Below the pieces are notes generated by a model, which did no database searches, was not told the origin of the DNA, and worked only from the letters and a program-made list of their open reading frames with translations. A program made the position numbers and the translations under genes. A stretch of 64,000 bases of DNA from Pseudohongiella nitratireducens (GTDB lineage: Bacteria > Pseudomonadota > Gammaproteobacteria > Pseudomonadales > Pseudohongiellaceae), in the NCBI RefSeq assembly GCF_001642735.1, contig NZ_LWHM01000005.1:46490-110489 (forward strand), given 5' to 3'. Positions 9,553 to 19,300 of this stretch are shown here, one piece after another (the first letter of the stretch is position 1; the number at the start of each line of letters is the position of its first letter).

Positions 9553-10089
9553 TCAGAACGGCGGTCGCAGCAGGTCACGCATGTCCCGCGTGATTGGAAT
9601 GGCATAATCATAAGAGGCGACAATAACGCTGCTGTTGCTGCGTACCAGTTTGGCAGTAACAAACACGTTATTTCCGGCCACAGCGTAGGTACCTACCAGT
9701 ACGATAGGAGCATTGTGGGTCTGGGAGATCTCGTTAAGTTCGCGGGAAAGCAGAAATTCACCCTCGCTGGCATCGATGTAGACACTCTTGCGTAACAGCA
9801 TCTCGACAAAGTCATAACCCTGCAGCGTAAACTGCGACACCAGGTGCTGTGTTGCCATGCGCCCGAAATTGGAGGATTGCTCCAGATGGTTTATGTCAGC
9901 AAAAGAGGCTGCAATCATGCGAGCTCCCGGTTGCAGCTCCTGCCCGGCCATGGTGATCAGGTATCGTGCTGCGTCATGGTGAGAGGCAATGACACGATTA
10001 TTTGAGGTTTTCACGCCGCCGCAGGCAGTCAGCGCGATGACTGCCAGCAGCAGGCAGGTTGGCTTCAAGCGTAATGACAGGTGAATCAT
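9553..10089 (-). CDS. FlgO-like lipoprotein
   Basis: A 178-residue protein with a lipoprotein signal (CLLLAVIALTACGGVKT, lipobox LTAC). The body resembles the FlgO family: MIAASFADINHLEQSSNFGRMATQHLVSQF followed by GYDFVEM and REL. FlgO in Vibrio is an outer-membrane lipoprotein linked to flagellar stability, but this fold is also found away from flagellar loci, and no flagellar gene is seen here. It overlaps the preceding lipoprotein gene by ATGA, so the pair is co-translated. A 145-bp gap then separates it from the TAXI gene, so transcription may or may not continue. Confidence 0.75.
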   Translation of the reverse strand: MIHLSLRLKPTCLLLAVIALTACGGVKTSNNRVIASHHDAARYLITMAGQELQPGARMIAASFADINHLEQSSNFGRMATQHLVSQFTLQGYDFVEMLLRKSVYIDASEGEFLLSRELNEISQTHNAPIVLVGTYAVAGNNVFVTAKLVRSNSSVIVASYDYAIPITRDMRDLLRPPF

Positions 10090-10790
10090 GGGGCGCTCAC
10101 CGCATAGTGTGGTGACGCTGGTGATTGCGAGACGACCGGGAAGGTTCTGCCCTGATTCTGATATTGCTGCATATCGTCGCCGTTAAAGTAATACACATGC
10201 GAATTTGCTGCGACAATATGCTCAGCATCCTGAAGCTGACTGTGAATGATCACTTCTGCGATGCTGCTGTCGGTGTCCCGCCAGAGTGCCGCAAAAACGT
10301 CCAGTCCCAGTGCCAGGGGGATCAGCGCATATTCCTGGTTCGTCCAGTTGCGGACATTGGCGGAAGCGGTAGCGATGGCAATCCAGGCTGATGCCGTGCC
10401 GGGCCTGGGTAACCAGTCGCGATCCGTTTCACTGTGCTGGATCATCTGCAGATTGTAATCCAGGTAATGCGAGGCAGCTGCGGGTGACAAAGCAACCTGT
10501 ATGCCAGAGTCGACCAGCGCGGCAGTGAGCATGCGCCGGTATGCCTGCTCAAACGGGCTGCTTTCCTGTCCAGCCTGGCGTATCGCCACGCTTGCCTGTG
10601 GTGGCAGGGCTTCGGAGAGGCTCTGTACTTCATTGTCTGCCATTAACTGCCAGTGCGCAGCCGAGCGGATATGGTTCTGTTGCACGGCCGGAAAATTAAT
10701 GGCACGCGGATGTGGTGGATAACCACTATTACAGGCGACGAGTGCCAGGCTGGCAGCCAGCAATATTGCGATTTGTTTCATCCCGGTCAT
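10086..10790 (-). CDS. Uncharacterised lipoprotein preceding FlgO-like gene
   Basis: A 234-residue protein with a clear lipoprotein signal (AILLAASLALVACNSGYPP). I kept the first ATG because AAGGA lies eight bases upstream; a second ATG three codons in is possible. No known domain was recognised. The centre has alternating segments (EVQSLSEALPP, HYLDYNLQMIQHSE, TASANVRNWTNQEYALI) and the C-terminus has VYYFNGDDMQQYQNQGR. It is coupled to the FlgO-like gene by an ATGA overlap, suggesting that the two lipoproteins act together at the outer membrane. This is inference from arrangement only. Confidence 0.72.
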   Translation of the reverse strand: MTGMKQIAILLAASLALVACNSGYPPHPRAINFPAVQQNHIRSAAHWQLMADNEVQSLSEALPPQASVAIRQAGQESSPFEQAYRRMLTAALVDSGIQVALSPAAASHYLDYNLQMIQHSETDRDWLPRPGTASAWIAIATASANVRNWTNQEYALIPLALGLDVFAALWRDTDSSIAEVIIHSQLQDAEHIVAANSHVYYFNGDDMQQYQNQGRTFPVVSQSPASPHYAVSAP

Positions 10791-10938
10791 GCATTGATTC
10801 CTTGCTTGTTATTAGAGTTATCGGGCGCAAAGGCAAAGACTTAAGTTGTATGACCCTGATGCAGCTATCACGGGATGCAAAATGCGAGCTTCCGGAGTAT
10901 GCTGACAGATGAAAGTCCATGGATGACAAGGATATGGC

Positions 10939-13290
10939 GTGACACTGGAAATAGCGTTGGTGTTGGGGATTCTTCTGGTGGCAATTGTGCTGTTTGCCAC
11001 CGATGCCTTGCGCATGGATGTTGTCGCTTTGTTAGTGCTTTGTTCATTGGCGGTGACCGGCCTGGTGACGCCGGAGGAGGCTATTTCCGGCTTTAGCCAT
11101 CCCGCCGTGGTCACGATCTGGGCGATGTTCATTCTCAGTGATGGCCTGACACGCGCCGGCATTGCCGATGTGCTTGGGCAACGTGTCATCCGGGTGGCCG
11201 GACATAGCGAAGTTAAACAGGTCGCTACTTTTATGCTGCTTGCCGGTGCCATGTCCGGCTTTATGAATAACATCGGCGTGACGGCATTATTGCTGCCCGT
11301 TGTGGTCAGCGTGGCCCGCCAGACCGGGCTGACGCCCTCACGCCTGCTGATGCCCATGGCATTTGGCTGCCTGCTTGGTGGCGCTCTCACGTTAATCGGT
11401 ACCCCTCCTAACCTGCTGGTGTCTGCCACACTGGAAGAAGCCGGTTATGAAGGTTTCCATTTTTTTGATTTCACACCCGTTGCTGTGCCTGTGCTGCTGG
11501 CCGGTACTGCCTTCGTTGCGCTGGTTGGTCGCCACTGGCTGCCTGCCCGTGACCCGGTTGCCGAAACCGGTCACGCCGCCGGTGACCTGCATGACATGTA
11601 CAGCCTGCAGGAACGGGTCTTTGCCGTTGAAGTGCCCGAAGACTCCCTGCTGGTTGGCAAGCGCCTGGGTGAGACCGGGCTGACCGCCGCGGCGGGTCTG
11701 ATGATTATTGCCCTGAATCGCAACAATCAGACCCAGGCTCTGCCATCTTCGGTCACCCGGCTGCAGGCTGGAGATGTGCTGCTCGCCCAGGGGCGTCTGG
11801 ATCGGTTCAAGCGCCTGCGACAGTGGAGTGAGCTGAGCATTGTGCGCGAAGCGCCGGTCATGCACGATCGGCTGCTGGAAGATGCTGCGCTGTTTGAAGC
11901 AGAGCTGGCGGAAGGCAATCCGCTGGTGGAGAAGCCGCTGAGTCCAGGCGAGTTTCATAAATTGACCGGTGGCTGGCTGCTGGCTGTCCTGCGTGGTGAT
12001 ACGGTGCGTCGGACGCACCTGTCTGACTATGAGCTGCGAGCCGGTGACAAGTTGCTGATGCAGGGTGATGAGCGTGCCAGAAAAGTCATAGAGTCGCGCT
12101 ATGAATTCAGTGAAACCAAAACGCTGGACAAAGAGCATGTGCAAAGCCGCTATCAACTGGATGAACGTCTGTTTGTGCTAAAAGTGCCAGACTCAGCGGA
12201 GCTGGCCGGTAAGCAGGTAGCGGACATCAAGCTGGGTAAGGCTTTCGACCTGCGGCTAATGGCACTATTTCGTGAGGGGGAATTCACCCGGCCATTACCG
12301 GCATCACTGGAACTTGCCTCTGGCGACCTGTTGCTGGTGCAGGGGCGAGCCCAGGACTTTGATATGTTGCGTGGCCTGCAGCAGGTCCATATTCTGGATG
12401 ACGCGACCCCTTATCTGAAGGTGTTTGAACGCGGCAAGCTGGGCATGGTTGAGGCCATCATGCATCCGCATAAGTGGATTGCCAACAAGCGCGTTGCTGA
12501 CCTGAAACTGCGTGAAGCCTGGGAAGTTGAAGTCGCGGCACTGTGGCGTGAAGGTCGCCCTTACCGCTCAGGGCTGAAAGACATGATTCTTACCCGGGGT
12601 GACGCTTTATTGCTGGTGGCGCCGATGCAACGGCTGGCGGAACTGAACAAGAACAAAGACCTTATCATCCTGAACCCGGTATCCGCTCCGCAAATCGACA
12701 AGCGCCGCGCACCGGTTGCCGTCAGCAGCATGTTGCTGGTGGTGTTACTGAGTCTGCTGGGCTGGATGCCAATCTATATTGCCGCCCTGATAGGTGCCAC
12801 GTTAATGGTGTTGGGACGATGCCTCAGTATGGAACAGGCCTACAAGGCCATACACTGGCGCTCGATCGTGTTGCTGGTGGGCATGCTGCCACTGGGTGCC
12901 GCCATGCAGGGTAGTGGTACGGCCACTTTTATCTCGGAAAGTTTGTTGCAATGGACCGGGCACTGGAACCCCTGGCTGACCATCGCACTGCTTTACTTCC
13001 TGTGCGTGCTGGGGACGTTAATTATTCCGGTGATTGTGCTGGTTGTACTGATGGCGCCTATTGCTGTTTCTATCAGTCTCGGGATGGGGGTTGATCCGCA
13101 CGCTGCGGTGATGGCCATCGCCCTGGCAGCATCTGCCAGTGTCGCCAGCCCGGTGGCCCATCCCACCAATGTGCTGGTGATGGGTCCGGGTGGTTACCGT
13201 TTTATCGACTTTATGAAACTGGGACTGCCATTAACGGTTTTGGTCTTTCTGGTGGGCGCCATCGTCATGCCCATTGTATGGCCACTGTAA
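10939..13290 (+). CDS. SLC13-family permease with several RCK_C-type domains
   Basis: A 783-residue protein with a GTG start preceded by AAGGA six bases upstream. The first half has membrane spans with GFSHPAVVTIWAMFILSDGL and the characteristic MNNIGVTALLLPVVVS and LIGTPPNLLVS motifs of the DASS/SLC13 superfamily. Residues about 215-575 hold up to four RCK_C (TrkA-C) like modules, seen as repeated AEVLGKxL / xAGDxLLxQG patterns (for example LQAGDVLLAQGRLD, LRAGDKLLMQGD, LASGDLLLVQGRA, LTRGDALLLVAP). The membrane half resumes at about residue 590. It likely exchanges or imports an anion (dicarboxylate or sulfate); the substrate is unknown. A second SLC13 gene lies 0.7 kb downstream. Confidence 0.92.
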   Translation: MTLEIALVLGILLVAIVLFATDALRMDVVALLVLCSLAVTGLVTPEEAISGFSHPAVVTIWAMFILSDGLTRAGIADVLGQRVIRVAGHSEVKQVATFMLLAGAMSGFMNNIGVTALLLPVVVSVARQTGLTPSRLLMPMAFGCLLGGALTLIGTPPNLLVSATLEEAGYEGFHFFDFTPVAVPVLLAGTAFVALVGRHWLPARDPVAETGHAAGDLHDMYSLQERVFAVEVPEDSLLVGKRLGETGLTAAAGLMIIALNRNNQTQALPSSVTRLQAGDVLLAQGRLDRFKRLRQWSELSIVREAPVMHDRLLEDAALFEAELAEGNPLVEKPLSPGEFHKLTGGWLLAVLRGDTVRRTHLSDYELRAGDKLLMQGDERARKVIESRYEFSETKTLDKEHVQSRYQLDERLFVLKVPDSAELAGKQVADIKLGKAFDLRLMALFREGEFTRPLPASLELASGDLLLVQGRAQDFDMLRGLQQVHILDDATPYLKVFERGKLGMVEAIMHPHKWIANKRVADLKLREAWEVEVAALWREGRPYRSGLKDMILTRGDALLLVAPMQRLAELNKNKDLIILNPVSAPQIDKRRAPVAVSSMLLVVLLSLLGWMPIYIAALIGATLMVLGRCLSMEQAYKAIHWRSIVLLVGMLPLGAAMQGSGTATFISESLLQWTGHWNPWLTIALLYFLCVLGTLIIPVIVLVVLMAPIAVSISLGMGVDPHAAVMAIALAASASVASPVAHPTNVLVMGPGGYRFIDFMKLGLPLTVLVFLVGAIVMPIVWPL

Positions 13291-13343
13291 TTTTCAGTGC
13301 GCTGAATACGTTTCGCTGTGATTGATGGAAGCCCTGAGGACGA

Positions 13344-13817
13344 TTATTCCAGCATGGGTGAAAAATCAGTCATGGTCATGTATTGGCGAACCACACTATC
13401 CAGTATCGGGCCGTTTCGGTTCGAGGCTTCATTGACTTCATGCCACTCAGGGTCGGCCCCGAATGCCTGCCAGGATGCCTGTGCTGCTGCCATGCTGTCA
13501 TGCTTGAGAATATAGATGAGCGTGTCGTCCGCCAGTTCCGGATCCAGAGGCACCCAATATGCGACGTTCGTCATGCCGTGTTTTTCAAAAATACGCATGG
13601 TGTGATCACGAAAGCGCGTCAGCAGGTTGTCCAGGTTACCGGGGGTTGATGTGTAAGTACGAAGCTCGTAAACCGGGCCATCGTCCATCTGTGCCTGAGC
13701 CAGTCCGGGCAAAGTGAGGCAGGACAGGCTCAGTAGTGCGATAGTCAGCAAGTGACGCGGCATGTAGCGTTGTAAGTGGCGTAGTAAGTGATTGGGTCGC
13801 ATGGCAAACGTCTTCAT
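13344..13817 (-). CDS. NIPSNAP family protein, secreted
   Basis: About 157 residues. I place the start at the ATG at 13817 because GGAGGG stands seven bases upstream; a longer TTG-started reading (13832) lacks such a site. After a signal peptide ending LAQAQ, the mature part is a compact alpha/beta domain with VYELRTYTSTPGNLDNLLTRFRDH and FEKHGMTNVAYWVPLD, the NIPSNAP signature. The biochemical role of bacterial NIPSNAP proteins is not established. It lies between two SLC13 genes on the opposite strand, which gives no functional hint. Confidence 0.85.
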   Translation of the reverse strand: MKTFAMRPNHLLRHLQRYMPRHLLTIALLSLSCLTLPGLAQAQMDDGPVYELRTYTSTPGNLDNLLTRFRDHTMRIFEKHGMTNVAYWVPLDPELADDTLIYILKHDSMAAAQASWQAFGADPEWHEVNEASNRNGPILDSVVRQYMTMTDFSPMLE

Positions 13818-13974
13818 TAACAGTCCCTCCAAAGGGCATTTTTATTGTCGTCGTGCTGGCAGATTAGCAAAGCGTTTACAGCAAGGACAAGTGGAATTGA
13901 GATTACTCACGAGATGGTTGTGAGGGGAACAGCCATGGTGTGTAATGGCAGTCAATCAGGTGTAGCAGGACAGG

Positions 13975-16017
13975 ATGTTTGTAGTTATGGCTCAGGATCA
14001 ATTAATTATCATCGCTATACTGGCCTTTAGTATGGGCATGTTCATCTGGGGGCGCTGGCGTCATGACATGGTTGCCGGAGCTTCATTGCTGGCCTGTATC
14101 CTGACCGGGCTGGTGACGCCGGAAGATGCCTTCAGCGGATTTTCCCATCCTGCGGTGATCACCGTCGCCTGCGTGCTGGTGATCAGTTATGGCCTGCAAC
14201 AAACCGGTGCCGTTGATGTGCTGACCCAACGTCTGCTGCCTTCCTCTGCGGGCCCCACTCTCAGTATTTTTGCACTGACAGCACTGGCTGCGGTGTTATC
14301 AGGCTTCATGAACAATGTCGGTGCACTGGCCTTGTTGATGCCTGTTGCCATTCAGATTGCCGTCAATCAGGGCCTGCCACCGGGGCGGGTGCTGATGCCA
14401 CTGGCTTTTGGCTCCATTCTCGGTGGCACCATGACACTGATTGGCACCCCGCCCAACCTGATTGTTTCCGGCTTTCGTGACCAGGCCGGGATGGGTGCGT
14501 TTGGCATGTTTGATTTTATGCCGGTCGGCGTGTCCATCACCCTGGCCGGGGTAGTGTTTGTCGGTCTGCTGGGATGGCGCCTGGTGCCGGCAAGAAAGCA
14601 GGCGGACACTGCCAGCTTTGAAACAGGCACCTACCTGACCGAAGTCCGTGTGATGGCTGATAGCAAGGCTGCTGGGATGACCTTGCGGGAAGTCGAAGCC
14701 AAGCTGGAAAAAGAAGATGCGCAGATAGTAGGTATGGTTCGTGGTGAAATGCGGGTGATCGCACCTTACTCCCGGCGCTTGCTGCGTGCCGACGATATTC
14801 TGGTGATCGAGGCCGAGCCGGAATCACTGGGCGCAGCACTGGCTACCGTTGGTCTGAAGCTGGAAGCCGAAGTCATGGCTGAGAATATGCCTGATGAGCC
14901 AGTGGAAGCAGAGGCTGACAAGCCCGCTAATGAAGCTGCTGATAAGGTGACGAAAAAGGCCGCCGGTAAAAGCACCACGCGCATGAACCGGCGCGGACGG
15001 CCGGTTGCGGTCAAACCTGAGCGCACGCCGCCCAGTGTGCTGGCTCGTACGGGTGAGCAAACGGCTAAGAAATCAACTGGCAAGACAGATGGCTCAGGAG
15101 ATGGCAAAGACACTGACAGTGGCAAAGAGGCGGAGGAGTCAAAAGGGCCAAGCAAACACGATGAACTGGTTATCCAGGAGTTGGTTGTGATGCCTGATTC
15201 GCCGATGCTGAACCGGACTGCGTCTGATATTGAGTTACGCACCCGTTACGGTATCAATTTGCTTGCAGTGTCACGCCAGGGGCGACGCTCCGTAAAGCGT
15301 CTGCGTTCTACTCCGGTGCAAGGTGGCGATGTGCTGCTCATGCAAGGTGTGCCTGAAGCGGTATCCGGATTTGCCAATGACTATCGTTGTGTGCCGTTGG
15401 CTGAGCGCGATATTCGAGTACCGGTAAAAGGTCAGGCAGTACTGGCTGGCAGTATTTTCCTGATTGCCATTGCGCTGACAGCAACAGGGGTATTGCCGGT
15501 CGCGATCTGTTTTGGCATGGCGGTACTGGCCTATATGGCCTTGAAGATCGTGCCTCCCCGTTCTGTTTATACCGCGATTGACTGGCCGGTGATTGTCCTG
15601 CTTGGTGCCTTGCTGCCAGTGGCAGGAGCCATGGCTTCGACGGGTACAGCCGATGTGCTGGCGCAGGCGATGCTTGACTGGGTGGCACAGGGTAACCCGG
15701 TGGTTGCGCTGGCACTGGTGCTAATCATCACCATGACGCTGTCAGACTTCATGAACAATGCCGCCACTGTGGCTGTCATGTGTCCGCTGGCCATCAGTAT
15801 TGCCAGCCAGCTGGGTGTCAATCCTGACGCCTTTCTGATGTCGGTTGCGGTTGGCGGCTCCTGTGCGTTCCTGACGCCGATCGGGCATCAGAACAACACA
15901 TTGATCCTGGGCCCCAGTGGATTCAAGTTCGGTGATTACTGGCGGCTGGGCTTGCCGGTGGAAATTGTGGTGGTCGCCATAGGCCTGCCCGTCCTGTTGT
16001 GGGCCTGGCCGCTTTAA
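13975..16017 (+). CDS. SLC13-family permease with split RCK_C region and long charged linker
   Basis: A 680-residue paralogue of the gene at 10939. It keeps the FSHPAVITVACVLVISYGLQ, MNNVGALALLMPVAIQ and LIGTPPNLIVSGF motifs in the first half, and SDFMNNAATVAVMCPLAISI plus FLTPIGHQNNTLILGPSG in the second half. Two RCK_C-like modules (about residues 220-290 and 400-470) are separated by about 100 residues of low-complexity sequence rich in Lys, Ala, Glu, Ser and Gly (about 300-400). The linker has no counterpart in the first paralogue. Substrate unknown, probably an organic or inorganic anion. An internal ATG at 13987 is an alternative start. Confidence 0.9.
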   Translation: MFVVMAQDQLIIIAILAFSMGMFIWGRWRHDMVAGASLLACILTGLVTPEDAFSGFSHPAVITVACVLVISYGLQQTGAVDVLTQRLLPSSAGPTLSIFALTALAAVLSGFMNNVGALALLMPVAIQIAVNQGLPPGRVLMPLAFGSILGGTMTLIGTPPNLIVSGFRDQAGMGAFGMFDFMPVGVSITLAGVVFVGLLGWRLVPARKQADTASFETGTYLTEVRVMADSKAAGMTLREVEAKLEKEDAQIVGMVRGEMRVIAPYSRRLLRADDILVIEAEPESLGAALATVGLKLEAEVMAENMPDEPVEAEADKPANEAADKVTKKAAGKSTTRMNRRGRPVAVKPERTPPSVLARTGEQTAKKSTGKTDGSGDGKDTDSGKEAEESKGPSKHDELVIQELVVMPDSPMLNRTASDIELRTRYGINLLAVSRQGRRSVKRLRSTPVQGGDVLLMQGVPEAVSGFANDYRCVPLAERDIRVPVKGQAVLAGSIFLIAIALTATGVLPVAICFGMAVLAYMALKIVPPRSVYTAIDWPVIVLLGALLPVAGAMASTGTADVLAQAMLDWVAQGNPVVALALVLIITMTLSDFMNNAATVAVMCPLAISIASQLGVNPDAFLMSVAVGGSCAFLTPIGHQNNTLILGPSGFKFGDYWRLGLPVEIVVVAIGLPVLLWAWPL

Positions 16018-16241
16018 CTGTCCTTTGTTGTCTTGTCGTGCGAAGCAGGGACTTCAGATTCGGCGCCACGCATCAACTGCCAGGCACCGCAAAACACCAG
16101 TGTGACCAGGCTGATGGCCAGCACAATGGCCAGACGATAAGGGATAGGGATAACGAGGTCGCCATAAGCTTCAGCGGCCATTGCCAGCGCGTTCACCACG
16201 ATCAGTGCGATGAACAAAGTTAACCAGATGGTTTTCTTCAT
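16014..16241 (-). CDS. Small two-span membrane protein
   Basis: A 75-residue protein with two hydrophobic segments (TIWLTLFIALIVVNALAMAA and LAIVLAISLVTLVFCGAW) and a short polar tail. GAGG stands seven bases before the ATG, which supports translation. It is convergent with the SLC13 gene and overlaps its last four bases. No family recognised; function unknown. Confidence 0.6.
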   Translation of the reverse strand: MKKTIWLTLFIALIVVNALAMAAEAYGDLVIPIPYRLAIVLAISLVTLVFCGAWQLMRGAESEVPASHDKTTKDS

Positions 16242-16266
16242 CTTGCGGCCTCATTGCAGGCCTTGC

Positions 16267-16305
16267 TGATCATTCCGGTAACACGTTGCCTTACCGGAAT
16301 GATCA
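16267..16305. terminator. Perfect 15-bp inverted repeat, probable terminator hairpin
   Basis: Arms 16267-16281 (TGATCATTCCGGTAA) and 16291-16305 are perfectly complementary around a nine-base loop. It stands 14 bp after the stop of the M16 peptidase gene, so it would end or stabilise that transcript. There is no T-run on either side, so a stabilising 3' hairpin or a protein-binding site is also possible. Confidence 0.55.
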
Positions 16306-16318
16306 TTGTCAGCCAGGA

Positions 16319-19300
16319 TTATTCAACAAACACATCATCCACGGTCAGTTCTTTGATGGTGCCCATTTCTGCCAGTGCGTCCAGATCCATGCGGCTGGTA
16401 TCGCCAACAATGGAGATCAACTTGGGGGCGCCGCTGACGTGCTGCTGATGGAACTCGACCATGTCTTCAATGCTGGCGTTCTGCAATTGCAGGAAACGCT
16501 CAGGGCGAGGATCACCGTTCAGTCCCAGTTCCTGCCAGCCTCGAACAGTGCCGGGTATCTGACGGGCACTGAGTGTCGAGGTACGATACAGGTTGATCAG
16601 CGATCCCTGGGCATCCTGGAAACGCTCACCGGACTGTGGCAGGTTGTCGATCAGGTCGACAAAGGCGGCAGTGGCATCCACGGCTTTGTCATTCTGCGTA
16701 CCGATCACACCCAGCATCAGGGTTTCACTTTCCTGGCGTGAGCCTTGAGCGTAACGTGCCGCGGCAGAGTAGGCCAGGGCACGGGCTTCGCGCAGTTCCT
16801 GGAAGACCACAGAGGACATGCCGGAACCAAAGTAGTTGTTGTACAACGATGCCGGTACGACCAGTGATTCGTCATAGCGCTCATCCGGGAATTCCATACG
16901 CACTTGCGCCTGGGCTGTTTCACGGTGAATCAGGTAGATTTCGTTCTCATCAAAGACGCGCGTATAGCGGTGCTGATAAGGCGGAGGTGTGCGCAGGTCC
17001 TCACCGGCCATATGATGGTCATTGAGGATATCCGTCAGCTCTTCCACCGACATGGAACCGGTGTAGCTGATAGTGTGTTCATAGTCGGTCAGACCGCTGA
17101 TCAGGGTCAGCAGTTCGTCCAGCGCAACGGCCTGAATCTGATCGGAAGTCATTGCCTGCAGCATGGGTGATTCTTCACCGTAGCGGTTATACAGGTACAA
17201 GGCACGGCTGATGGCCTGCGGATCTTCGCGCTGATCAGCGCGGGCTTGCAGAATACGTGCTTTCAGTTGCTCCAGGGTCTGTTCATCTGATTGCGGATCA
17301 TTAATCAGTGACAGCATCAGTTCCAGGGTCTCTGCAAACTGAGGGTCCATTCCTGAAATCGCAATACTGGTCTGATTTTCTGACGTACTGAAACTGAAGT
17401 CGCTGCCCAGTCGGTACCACTGTTTCTGCAGTTCTTCGGCCGGGTAATCAACGGTGCCAACGCGAGGCATCAGTGAGGATGCCAGGCTGAGCCGGTCGTC
17501 CGTTTCCGTGCCTACATCGATAGTGATGCTGAAGGTGAACAGGTCATTCAGTTCGTTATGGGCGTAGTAAAGTGGCACACCGTCGGCAAAACTGGTGATC
17601 TGATAATCCTCACCTTCGACCAGGTAACTGGGCTCGATTTCATCATACGGCATGGATAGAATTTCAGCGGCAAATGCCGATTGACGGCTGGGGTCAATGT
17701 TGACCGGATCAATCTGTGGCTTTTCCACTTCCGGAATATCTGCCGGGCCATCCAGCCGATGCACCGCTACATAGTTGCTGGTAGAGAAATACTTGTTGGC
17801 CACTTCCACAACATCGTCTTTACTGACCTGCTCAAGTCGTGCGATCTGTTCTGTGGCAACCGGCCACTCAGTTTCGCTGAGGAAAGCCTGACGCATCATG
17901 GAAACGCGGGCGGTATTGGATTCCAGAGAGCGTTTCTCCATGCGTTTGAAATCGTTAACGATAGCGGTCAGAATCGAGTCTTCGAACTCGCCATTCTTGA
18001 TCAGTTCCAGCTGGTCCAGCAGCAGTTGTTCCACTTCCTCCAGCGTCTGACCATCACGAGGCACCCCCCAGAGGCGCTGTGAACCGTAGTCATTGAGAAA
18101 TTCCGGTGAGCTGCCGGCAGCCTGCACCAGCTGGCGCTGGTTGAGGTTGAGGTTAATCAGGCCGGCTGTGTTGTTGTCCAGAATCATGTCCAGCAGCATC
18201 AGCGCTTCCTGGTCAGGGTGACCATTGGGCACGGTGCGGAAGGCCATCTGCACTTCTTCCTGACCGGGATAAGTCACTTCGACGCGTTCGACTGCTTCAA
18301 TCGGAGCCTCATCCCAGCTCTGGCGTTGTGGCAGTGGTTTGCTTTCCCAGCGTGAGAATTTCTCGGCAACCAGCTCGATAGTGTCTTCAATGTTGATATC
18401 GCCACTGATAAAAATGGCCATGTTATTTGGCACGTACCAGGTGTCGTAATACTCCTGGATGTAGACCAGCGAGGGGTTTTTCAGGTGCTCTGAATCGCCA
18501 ATGGTACTTTGCTGGCCGTAAGGGTGATTCTTGTACAGCAAGTCTGCCAGTGCGTAGTAAGAAAGGCGGTCGCGATTGTCCAGGGTGCGGTTTTTCTCTT
18601 CATAAACCACTTCCAGTTCCGTGTGGAAGAGGCGGAACACCGGATCGATGAAGCGGTCTGACTCAATCTCGGCCCACTGCTCCAGGCGGTTGGAGGGCAG
18701 ACCCACCTTATAGACTGTCTCCTCGTGCCAGGTATGGGCATTAAGGCCGGTGGCACCCATGACACTGTACAGTTTGTCGATCTCGTTGGGGACGGCATAA
18801 GCGGCCGCTTCCTGAGACAGACGATTGATCTCAGAGTAGATCTCGGCCCGTCGCTCCGGGTCGGTCTCCCGGAAGTGCTCTTCGTACAGGTCGGTGATCT
18901 GTTCCAGATAAGGCAGTTCAGCCTCATAATCGAGTGTGCCCAGGTGCTGGTTGCCCTTGAACAGTAAATGCTCCAGGTAATGAGCCAGGCCAGTGGCATC
19001 AGCCGGGTCCTGTTCACTGCCAGCGCGAACCGCAATTTCCGCATAGAAGCGTGGCTCGGCGGGGTTGCTGCTTAGATAAACCTGCAGGCCGTTGTCCAGC
19101 TCGTAGACTTGAGCTTCAAGGGGGTCTTCCGGGTTCGGGGGATAAATCAACTCATAGGACGGGCCGCTGTCAGCGCCCGCACCGGCGTTCATTGCAGCAT
19201 TATTGCCTGTTTCGCTGCCACTGGTGCTTGCCGTATCGCCACCGCAGGCGGTCAGTATTGCTGTCATGGCCAGGGCGCTGAGGCCCAGACGCCATCCTTC

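Noticed and set aside
9420..9662. Minus-strand frame between FlgO-like and TAXI genes
   Set aside because: Overlaps the FlgO-like gene out of frame, with no ribosome site; left as a non-coding gap of 145 bp.
10818..12156. Long minus-strand frames opposite the first SLC13 gene
   Set aside because: Shadow frames of a well-supported transporter on the plus strand; no recognisable domains.
13291..13310. Small hairpin after the first SLC13 gene
   Set aside because: TTCAG/CTGAA stem of only five pairs without T-run; too weak to call a terminator.
14367..15821. Minus-strand frames opposite the second SLC13 gene
   Set aside because: Biased Ser/Arg/Pro composition caused by reading the antisense of the membrane and linker codons.
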